From NCBI GenBank assembly GCA_013698395.1, contig JACCUZ010000313.1, positions 1-20,685 on the forward strand: 20,685 bases of DNA. The letters are read 5' to 3'. Positions 15,934-20,685 of this stretch are shown piece after piece. The notes beneath the pieces are model-generated. The model searched no databases. It was given only the letters and a program-made list of their open reading frames with translations, and was not told the DNA's origin. Source of the DNA: Sporichthyaceae bacterium (GTDB lineage: Bacteria > Actinomycetota > Actinomycetes > JACCUZ01). A program made the translations under genes and the position numbers. How positions within the stretch are numbered: the first letter of the stretch is position 1; every line of letters begins with the position of its first letter.

Positions 15934-16527
15934 TCAGTACCAACCCTTGGCCTGGAAAGCACTCCGGGCGTCGCACGGCGTGCGGTAGACCTCGCGGATG
16001 TAGCCGAGCCCCCACTGGATCTGGGTGACGGGGTTGGTCCGCCAGTCCGCACCATAGGCGCTCATCTTCGACCCCGGCACCGCCTGCGGGATTCCGTAGG
16101 CACCGGTCCTCGAGTTGCTGGCATGGACGCGCCACCCCGACTCGCGCGTCCAGAGCGAGTCCAGGCAGGCGACCTGCGCGCTGCCCCAGCCGTAGCGCTC
16201 GGCCGCGACCCGAGCAGCGATTGCGCGTGCGTCGTCGCCGACGGACGTCGTCCGCGAACCCGACCGGGTTGCCCGGTCACGGTCCCCACGCGCCGCCCGC
16301 GCCGCGTGCTGACCCTGACGCCGTCTGATGAGAGCCTGCTTCGCACCGGCCTCGGGCCCGCGTCGAGAAACCGCAGCTCCTTCGCCGACGTGACCGGTGC
16401 GGGCGACAGCGGGTGCGGCAGCGCTGCTGAGGACCGTACCGCCCGTGATACCCGCGGTCATGGCCCCGGTGGCGGCCAGCACGCCGGCGGCCACCGCGGT
16501 CCCCCGGATCGTGATCCGGTGCTTCAC
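15934..16527 (-). CDS. Secreted lytic transglycosylase-like cell wall hydrolase
   Basis: 197 residues. It has an export signal (basic start, hydrophobic core from about 10 to 35, likely cleavage after APAVA at 42), then an Arg/Ala/Gly-rich linker to about residue 95. The C-terminal SLT/lysozyme-like domain follows, with VACLDSLWTRESGWRVHASN (catalytic Glu probably E129), GAYGIPQAVPGSKM and TNPVTQIQWGLGYIREVY, ending in GWY. C121 and C185 probably pair as a disulfide. This is a common actinobacterial architecture for peptidoglycan-cleaving enzymes. The GTG start has GGAAGGA six bases upstream. A long, structured-looking leader lies before it. Substrate specificity is inferred from the family. 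Confidence 0.88.
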   Translation of the reverse strand: MKHRITIRGTAVAAGVLAATGAMTAGITGGTVLSSAAAPAVARTGHVGEGAAVSRRGPEAGAKQALIRRRQGQHAARAARGDRDRATRSGSRTTSVGDDARAIAARVAAERYGWGSAQVACLDSLWTRESGWRVHASNSRTGAYGIPQAVPGSKMSAYGADWRTNPVTQIQWGLGYIREVYRTPCDARSAFQAKGWY

Positions 16528-16608
16528 GTCAAGTCCTTCCGAGAACGTTGGCCAAACAGCATCGGCAACCGGCTTATGTCACCCGATCTATGGCACCCAG
16601 GGGCCTGA

Positions 16609-16645
16609 GCCTCCACGTGGCGCCGGTCAGAGAGACAGTGGAGGC
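16609..16645 (-). repeat. 8-bp perfect inverted repeat in the transglycosylase leader
   Basis: GCCTCCAC at 16609-16616 and GTGGAGGC at 16638-16645 enclose a 21-nt loop. In the transglycosylase mRNA it would form a GC-rich stem about 80 nt before the start codon. A regulatory role is a guess. Confidence 0.4.
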
Positions 16646-16821
16646 GTCCACCAGGCTGAGATACGTCCACCGGGCTCGGGCGCTGGCCGCGAGTCGTCAC
16701 CAACGTGACACGCCGCGGCGGCCTTGCCGTACGACCATGCCCGATACCCACCTCGTGACGCCAGCCCAGAGAGCGTGTCTTCGCTCACATCCGGGGTCCC
16801 GTTCGGATCGCGGGCCGTTCA

Positions 16822-16870
16822 TGATCACGAAAGGTCGTAACCGCGTACGAGGGTCGGAACTTCGTGATCA
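16822..16870. repeat. 10-bp perfect inverted repeat with a nested repeat, downstream of phoH2
   Basis: TGATCACGAA (16822-16831) and TTCGTGATCA (16861-16870) are perfect inverted arms. Inside the 29-nt spacer, TCGTA (16835-16839) and TACGA (16846-16850) form a second pair. It lies 29 bp after the phoH2 stop and could end that transcript or bind a dimeric protein upstream of the transglycosylase gene. There is no T-tract. Confidence 0.5.
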
Positions 16871-16898
16871 CCGAGGCGAGGTGGGTGACCGCCCGGGC

Positions 16899-18212
16899 TC
16901 AGACCGGCAGGTCCTCGAGCAGCTCGGTGACCAGGGCGGCGATCGGGGAACGCTCGGATCTGGTCAGCGTCACGTGCGCGAACAGGGGATGTCCCTTGAG
17001 CGCCTCGATGACCGCGGCCACGCCGTCGTGTCGGCCGACGCGGAGGTTGTCCCGCTGTGCGACGTCGTGGGTGAGGACCACGCGGGAGCCCTGACCGACC
17101 CGGGAGAGCACGGTCAGCAGCACGTTGCGCTCGAGGGACTGCGCCTCGTCGACGATGACGAACGCGTCGTGCAGTGAGCGGCCGCGGATGTGGGTCAGCG
17201 GCAGGACCTCGAGCATGCCGCGGTCCAGGATCTCGTCGACCACATCAATGGTGACCAGAGCGCCGAGGGTGTCGAACACGGCCTGGGCCCAGGGATTCAT
17301 CTTCTCCGACTCGCTGCCCGGAAGGTAGCCGAGGTCCTGGCCGCCGACGGCGTACAGCGGCCGGAACACCACGACCTTGCGGTGCTGCCGCCGCTCCATG
17401 ACCGCCTCGAGCCCGGCACAGAGCGCGAGCGCCGACTTGCCCGTGCCGGCACGGCCGCCGAGCGACACGATGCCCACGTCGGGATCGAGCAGGATGTCGA
17501 GCGCGATGCGCTGCTCGGCGCTGCGGCCGTGCAACCCGAAGGCGTCGCGGTCACCGCGTACGAGCCTGACCTGCTTCTCCGGTGTCACCCGGCCCAACGC
17601 ACTTCCCCGGTCGGACACCAGCACCAGCCCGGTGTGGCAGGGCAGCTCCCGCGCCTCGGGGAGGTCGACGCGCTCGGCGTCGTAGAGCAGGTTCACCAGC
17701 TCCCCGGGCACCACGACCTCGGCCATGCCGGTGAAGCCGGACTCCACGACCGCCTTCCCCCGGTACTCCTCCGCGACCAGGCCGACCGCCGACGCCTTCA
17801 CCCGCATGGGCAGGTCCTTGCTGACCAGGGTCACGTCCGCGCCGTCAGCGGTGAGGTTGCGGGCCACCGCGAGGATCCGGGCGTCGTTGTCGTTGCCCTG
17901 CCCGGTCAGCCGGAAGCCCGGCGGCAGCACCGTGGGGTCGGTGTGGTTGAGCTCGACCCGGACCGTCCCCCCGCGATCGCCCACAGGCAGCGCCTCGTCG
18001 AGCCGGCCGTGCTGCATCCGGAGGTCGTCGAGCAGTCGCAGCGCCTGCCGGGCGAAGTACCCGAGCTCCGGATGCGCCCGTTTCGCCTCCAGCTCGGTGA
18101 TCACGACGACCGGCAGCACGACCTCGTGCTCGTCGAAGCGCAACAGGGCAAGTGGATCGGCCAGCAGCACGCTGGTGTCGAGAACGAAGGTGCGCGGGCG
18201 AACTACAGCCAC
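16899..18212 (-). CDS. phoH2: PhoH2: PIN-domain RNase fused to PhoH ATPase
   Basis: 437 residues, close to mycobacterial PhoH2. It combines an N-terminal PIN RNase domain with a C-terminal PhoH helicase-like ATPase; mycobacterial PhoH2 unwinds and cleaves RNA. PIN residues are D12 in VLDTSVLLAD, E40 in VITELEAKR, D108/D110 in GNDNDAR and D133 in LVSKDLPMR, so the active site looks complete. The ATPase has Walker A GRAGTGKS (253-260), LYAVGGQDLGYLPG, Walker B FVIVDEAQ (351-358) and THDVAQRDNLRVGRHDG. The GTG at 18212 has an AAGGGG ribosome binding site that is part of a tight hairpin, and a 17-codon frame overlaps the start. It lies 105 bp downstream of the cis-prenyl transferase on the same strand. 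Confidence 0.95.
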   Translation of the reverse strand: MAVVRPRTFVLDTSVLLADPLALLRFDEHEVVLPVVVITELEAKRAHPELGYFARQALRLLDDLRMQHGRLDEALPVGDRGGTVRVELNHTDPTVLPPGFRLTGQGNDNDARILAVARNLTADGADVTLVSKDLPMRVKASAVGLVAEEYRGKAVVESGFTGMAEVVVPGELVNLLYDAERVDLPEARELPCHTGLVLVSDRGSALGRVTPEKQVRLVRGDRDAFGLHGRSAEQRIALDILLDPDVGIVSLGGRAGTGKSALALCAGLEAVMERRQHRKVVVFRPLYAVGGQDLGYLPGSESEKMNPWAQAVFDTLGALVTIDVVDEILDRGMLEVLPLTHIRGRSLHDAFVIVDEAQSLERNVLLTVLSRVGQGSRVVLTHDVAQRDNLRVGRHDGVAAVIEALKGHPLFAHVTLTRSERSPIAALVTELLEDLPV

Positions 18213-18256
18213 GAAGGGTTCCCCTTACCGGCTGGCGTGGGTACCAGCCGCTGCAT
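18203..18256 (-). CDS. Possible 17-residue upstream ORF overlapping the phoH2 start
   Basis: The frame from ATG at 18256 reads MQRLVPTPAGKGNPSWL and stops with TAG at 18205-18203, overlapping the phoH2 start by 10 nt in another frame. It has no Shine-Dalgarno sequence. Mycobacterial phoH2 is known to be preceded by an overlapping small gene (phoAT), and this one has the right position but is much shorter. It may simply be chance. Confidence 0.2.
   Translation of the reverse strand: MQRLVPTPAGKGNPSWL
18214..18226 (-). promoter_or_regulatory. Hairpin sequestering the phoH2 ribosome binding site
   Basis: In the mRNA AAGGG-GAA-CCCTT forms a five-pair stem with a three-base loop, ending one base before the GTG start. 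The Shine-Dalgarno AAGGGG is in the 5' arm. Translation of the overlapping 17-codon frame would melt it. Confidence 0.4.
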
Positions 18257-18317
18257 CCGGACGCTACGCCGGGCGGCGCGTCAAGCCCTCCCGACACGCG
18301 GTGGATTCACCCAGCGG

Positions 18318-19073
18318 TCACTCGCCGAACCGGCGGCCCCGGGCGGCGTACGAGCGGATTGCCCTGAGGAAATCGACCTTGCGGAAGTCCGGCCAGAAAG
18401 CCTCACAGAAGTAGAACTCCGAGTGTGCGCTCTGCCACAGCAGGAAGCCGGAGAGCCGTTGTTCGCCAGAGGTGCGGATGACAAGGTCCGGGTCGGGCTG
18501 GCCCTTGGTGTAGAGGTGCTCGGCGATGTGCTCGACGTCGAGCACCGCAGCCAGGTCCTCGATGCTCGTGCCCTTCGAGGCGTGCTCCTGGAGAAGCGAT
18601 CGCACGGCGTCGGCAATCTCGCGCCGCCCGCCGTATCCGACTGCGACGTTGACGTGCAGGCCGTCCACGTCCGCCGTACGCGCGGCAGCGTCCTTGAGCG
18701 AACGAGCGGTCTCGTCCGGGAGCAGGTCCAGCGCACCGACCGGGTGCACCCGCCAGGAGCCGGTCGCGGCGATGTCGTCGACCAGCGACTCGATGATGCG
18801 CAGCAGCGGGGTCAGCTCCGACGCGGGCCGGTTGAGATTGTCGGTGGAGAGCAGCCACAGCGTCACTACCTCGACGCCGACCTCGTCACACCAGCCGAGC
18901 AGCTCCGCGACCTTGTCCGCGCCGGCGCGCCAGCCACGTGTCTTGGGCGCACCGGAGGCCTTGGCCCAGCGCCTGTTGCCGTCCAGGATTACGCCGACGT
19001 GTCGCGGGATCTGCTGGGGGTCGATCGAGGACGCGACACGCCGGGCGTAGAAGCCGTACAGCAGGTCGCGCAC
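18318..19073 (-). CDS. Cis-prenyl transferase, short-chain (2Z,6E)-farnesyl diphosphate synthase type
   Basis: 251 residues of the UppS family, which add isopentenyl diphosphate in cis configuration to allylic diphosphates at the cytoplasmic membrane. The catalytic aspartate is D31 in VGVILDGNRRWA. VNVAVGYGGRREIADAV and the C-terminal RTSGEQRLSGFLLWQSAHSE are typical. The segment LWLLSTDNLNRP resembles M. tuberculosis Rv1086 (LLSTENLQR), the Z-FPP synthase, more than decaprenyl diphosphate synthase (AFSTENWKR). I therefore infer a short-chain product; long-chain undecaprenyl-type synthesis is the alternative. The GTG at 19073 has no Shine-Dalgarno but TACGCT lies 8 nt before it, so leaderless expression is likely. 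It is upstream of phoH2 and divergent from the hemolysin III gene. Confidence 0.9.
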   Translation of the reverse strand: MRDLLYGFYARRVASSIDPQQIPRHVGVILDGNRRWAKASGAPKTRGWRAGADKVAELLGWCDEVGVEVVTLWLLSTDNLNRPASELTPLLRIIESLVDDIAATGSWRVHPVGALDLLPDETARSLKDAAARTADVDGLHVNVAVGYGGRREIADAVRSLLQEHASKGTSIEDLAAVLDVEHIAEHLYTKGQPDPDLVIRTSGEQRLSGFLLWQSAHSEFYFCEAFWPDFRKVDFLRAIRSYAARGRRFGE

Positions 19074-19193
19074 GAGGGGTCAGCGTAGCCCGCTGCGACC
19101 TGTGAGCCGCCGCACGACTGGCGTCCTGCCGAGGTCTCCGAAATCTGACCAAACCTCGAGGTGACTTACGGACGCGTAGATTACGATTCGCGC
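19074..19193. promoter_or_regulatory. Divergent promoter region, cis-prenyl transferase / hemolysin III
   Basis: The 120-bp gap has TACGCT on the minus strand (19087-19082), 8 nt before the transferase GTG, and TACGAT on the plus strand (19182-19187), 6 nt before the hemolysin III GTG. A second plus-strand box, TAGATT, abuts the latter at 19177-19182. Both genes look leaderless. Confidence 0.5.
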
Positions 19194-19910
19194 GTGGACG
19201 AGCCAGCCCCCTCCGCAGACTCACCTCAGGCCAAATTCGTCCACTCCGCGTCAGGAATGGTCGAGGATGTTGCCCGCGCGGTGAAGCCGCGTCTTCGAGG
19301 CTGGCTGCATGCGGGCACCTTTCCCCTGGCGGTGGTGGCGGGCACGGTTCTCGTGGTTCTCGCTGACGGGACCAGAGACACTGTCGCGACGGCGGTCTAC
19401 GCGGCGAGTGCGGCGCTGCTCTTCGGCGTCAGCGCGATATACCACCGGGGTAACTGGTCCCCGCCGGCCGAGAAGCGGCTAAAGCGCCTCGACCACTCCA
19501 ACATCTTCCTCATCATCGCCGGCACCTACACGCCGTTCAGCGTGATCCTGCTCAGCCAGCACGGCGGGACGCTGCTGCTGTGGATCGTCTGGTCGGCGGC
19601 GTTGGCCGGGATCGCCTTCCGAGTCCTGTGGGTGGGCGCGCCCCGCTGGCTCTACACCCCGGTCTACATCGGCCTGGGGTGGATCGCGGTGTTCTACGTC
19701 CCAGACCTCGCGGAGACCGGCGGCATGGCGGTGGTGACCCTGCTCGCCATCGGTGGCTTGCTCTACAGCCTCGGGGGCGTGGTTTACGCGCTCAAGCGGC
19801 CCAACCCCTCACCTCGGTGGTTCGGCTTCCACGAGGTGTTTCACGCCCTGACTCTTGGGGCCTACGTGGTGCACTACATCGCCGTCTCGCTGACGACGTA
19901 CACGGCGTAG
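19194..19910 (+). CDS. Hemolysin III / PAQR family integral membrane protein
   Basis: 238 residues with seven likely membrane helices between about 42 and 235. The family's metal-site residues are visible: SAIYH (H84) at the end of helix 2, LDHSNIF (D100, H101) before helix 3, and FHEVFH (H213, H217) before helix 7. GTYTPF and YSLGGVVYALKRPNP are further family blocks. Bacterial members (YqfA, hemolysin III) are proposed metal-dependent membrane hydrolases of the CREST superfamily; a real haemolytic role is unlikely. The GTG at 19194 is chosen because TACGAT lies 6 nt upstream and the longer frame from 19161 would start before this promoter. The convergent gene ends 12 bp downstream. Confidence 0.9.
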   Translation: MDEPAPSADSPQAKFVHSASGMVEDVARAVKPRLRGWLHAGTFPLAVVAGTVLVVLADGTRDTVATAVYAASAALLFGVSAIYHRGNWSPPAEKRLKRLDHSNIFLIIAGTYTPFSVILLSQHGGTLLLWIVWSAALAGIAFRVLWVGAPRWLYTPVYIGLGWIAVFYVPDLAETGGMAVVTLLAIGGLLYSLGGVVYALKRPNPSPRWFGFHEVFHALTLGAYVVHYIAVSLTTYTA

Positions 19911-19922
19911 CGGCCGTCGCCG

Positions 19923-20471
19923 CTACTTCTGGCCTTCCGGCCCCTGAGCGCGGACCCGCTCGACGTTCTCCATGGCCGAGCGCAGCTCGCCCAGCCATTC
20001 CTCGGCGTGCTTGCCGACCAGCCGAACCGACCAAGCAAGCGCATCCGCCCGTGACCGCGCCACGCCGGCGGCGACAAGAGTGTCGAGGACCAGCCGTTCC
20101 GGCTGCCGCAGGCGGGTCATCACCGGGACTGCGAGGTGGGTGAACAGTGACCGCTCGCCACCGACCGACACCCCCCAGGACACCTTGCGGTCGAAGCGGT
20201 GCTCGGCCTCGCGGGCGATCGCCATCCGGCGCTCACGGGTGTCCTCGCGGAAGGCCTTGACCCGCCCGTCCGCCGCTGCGGACCGCTCGGCGTCGGATGC
20301 GCCGTCCGCGACGTCGGGCGGCGCGATCGGACCGATGACGGTGATCTCCTCGCGGTCGATGGTGACCTCGACAGGCCCGGTGAACCAGTCTTGCGGCAGC
20401 CGGCCGGTGAACCAGCCGCGGACCGAATCTGCCGACCGGGCGTTCCCTGCCCCTTCTTCGGATCTGCTCAT
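19923..20471 (-). CDS. Conserved actinobacterial protein of unknown function
   Basis: 182 residues, soluble, with no signal peptide and no membrane segment. I recognise the layout as one common in Actinobacteria (WFTGRLPQDWFTGPVEVTID near the N-terminus; HRFDRKVSWGVSVGG and VPVMTRLRQPERLVLDTLV in the middle) but know no function. The N-terminal part looks like a small beta domain (EVTIDREEITVIGPI), followed by a charged helix rich in Arg, Glu and Ala and a helical C-terminal part (VARSRADALAWSVRLVGKH) faintly like ribbon-helix-helix proteins. The ATG at 20471 follows TGTAATCATCGTTGC; the sequence TGTAACGG-TGTAATC just upstream repeats a TGTAA unit at 8-bp spacing. It converges on hemolysin III with a 12-bp gap. 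Confidence 0.75.
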   Translation of the reverse strand: MSRSEEGAGNARSADSVRGWFTGRLPQDWFTGPVEVTIDREEITVIGPIAPPDVADGASDAERSAAADGRVKAFREDTRERRMAIAREAEHRFDRKVSWGVSVGGERSLFTHLAVPVMTRLRQPERLVLDTLVAAGVARSRADALAWSVRLVGKHAEEWLGELRSAMENVERVRAQGPEGQK

Positions 20472-20566
20472 GCAACGATGATTACACCGTTACATCCGCC
20501 GCACCACATCCGTTCGCTCCCGGCGTAGGACGCCCGCCGGAGGCCCCGCTTCCGCAGGCGAGAGCA

Positions 20567-20598
20567 CGCTGCGCTAGGCGTCGACACCTGGCGCAGCG
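20567..20598 (+). terminator. Strong 12-bp hairpin, possible terminator
   Basis: CGCTGCGCTAGG (20567-20578) pairs with CCTGGCGCAGCG (20587-20598) over all 12 positions with one G-U wobble, around an 8-nt loop (CGTCGACA). No T-tract follows. The wobble favours the plus-strand transcript, where I see no gene ending, so it could also act for an off-window minus-strand gene or as an RNA leader. Confidence 0.4.
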
Positions 20599-20604
20599 GG
20601 CAAC

Positions 20605-20622
20605 GACCACGTATACGTGGTC
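20605..20622. promoter_or_regulatory. 18-bp perfect palindrome, candidate operator
   Basis: GACCACGTATACGTGGTC is perfectly self-complementary over 18 bp. It lies 6 bp after the hairpin and 134 bp upstream of the gene that starts at 20471. Size and symmetry fit a dimeric repressor site (for example TetR or GntR type), but no such regulator is in the window. Confidence 0.5.
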
Positions 20623-20685
20623 AACGCGCGGAGACGGCTGAGCCCACCCGGCGGGGCCGGGGTTACCGGCGGGCCTGCAGCAAGG

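Larger units (their letters stand above)
16528..16898. other. 371-bp non-coding region upstream of the transglycosylase gene
   Basis: No convincing protein-coding frame is present in this gap between the transglycosylase start and the phoH2 stop, both on the minus strand. It holds three structures: inverted repeat GCCTCCAC/GTGGAGGC at 16609-16645, two CGTCCACC copies at 16645-16652 and 16664-16671, and nested inverted repeats at 16822-16870. I compared the leader with the c-di-AMP (ydaO) riboswitch that precedes similar genes in Streptomyces and could not see its conserved motifs. No clear -10 box was found. Confidence 0.55.

Noticed and set aside
14793..16028. A 411-codon open frame within fumC in another frame
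   Set aside because: fumC is complete and unambiguous; this frame is Arg/Gly/His-rich with no motif and crosses into the next gene's 3' end.
16528..16760. A c-di-AMP (ydaO/yuaA) or cobalamin riboswitch before the transglycosylase gene
   Set aside because: I looked for the conserved GGGGAACC / GGGGUGAA type motifs and the B12 box and saw neither on the minus strand. An Rfam search would settle it.
18244..18290. TTGACG as -35 with TAGCGT as -10 for phoH2
   Set aside because: The spacer is only 12 bp, too short for a sigma-70 type promoter.
17190..19088. A 632-codon open frame on the plus strand across phoH2 and the cis-prenyl transferase
   Set aside because: It is fully antisense to two genes with clear family motifs, has His/Asp/Gln-rich low-complexity composition typical of antisense frames in GC-rich DNA, and has no recognisable domain.
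20599..20685. A tRNA or other small RNA gene at the right edge
   Set aside because: No T-loop consensus or cloverleaf arms could be found on either strand; the visible symmetry is explained by the hairpin and palindrome.

Overview
The window is high-GC chromosomal DNA from an actinobacterium (class Actinomycetes). Most of the genes are housekeeping families that, as I recall, lie in the same relative order in Mycobacterium tuberculosis (Rv1085c to Rv1112): ychF, a DUF6542-like membrane protein, ispH, xseA-xseB, DUF4245, glpX, fumC, phoH2, a short-chain cis-prenyl transferase and a hemolysin III protein. GTG starts, 4-8 bp stop/start overlaps and start codons lying 6-8 nt behind a TAnnnT box (leaderless transcription) also fit this group. 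I cannot name the genus.

Layout. 1-640 is a decayed, accessory-looking edge. It holds the first 29 codons of a rifampin ADP-ribosyltransferase (arr) running off the window, and a broken remnant of a RibD_C/DHFR-like gene. 642-2997 holds ychF and rmuC, divergent. 3066-4822 holds three plus-strand genes: a small membrane protein, a spermidine-synthase-like methyltransferase fold and an exported, membrane-anchored protein. 4833-7301 holds ispH facing away from xseA-xseB, with only 23 bp between the two start codons. 7290-12165 is a minus-strand block: an HTH-TOBE regulator, modA, modB and modC (all overlapping), an MFS transporter and a DUF4245 protein. 12295-13895 holds glpX and a PrxQ-like peroxiredoxin. 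13901-16527 holds an SRPBCC protein, fumC and a secreted lytic transglycosylase. 16899-19073 holds phoH2 and a cis-prenyl transferase. 19194-20471 holds hemolysin III and a protein of unknown function, and the last 214 bp carry a strong hairpin and an 18-bp perfect palindrome.

How it works together. The molybdate block is the one coherent accessory system: a one-component sensor, probably autoregulated, translationally coupled to a complete ABC importer. It appears inserted between DUF4245 and glpX, which are neighbours in M. tuberculosis. A nested inverted repeat in the 129-bp gap between the regulator and glpX is a good operator candidate. The other genes cover isoprenoid precursor and cis-prenyl synthesis (ispH, cis-prenyl transferase), DNA maintenance (xseA, xseB, rmuC), central carbon metabolism (glpX, fumC), ribosome/RNA-associated ATPases (ychF, phoH2) and the cell envelope. 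I found no rRNA, tRNA, CRISPR array, intact insertion sequence or phage gene. I did not find a clearly new defence or biosynthetic system. The strongest leads are the HTH-TOBE operator, the overlapping ispH/xseA promoters and the leader of phoH2.
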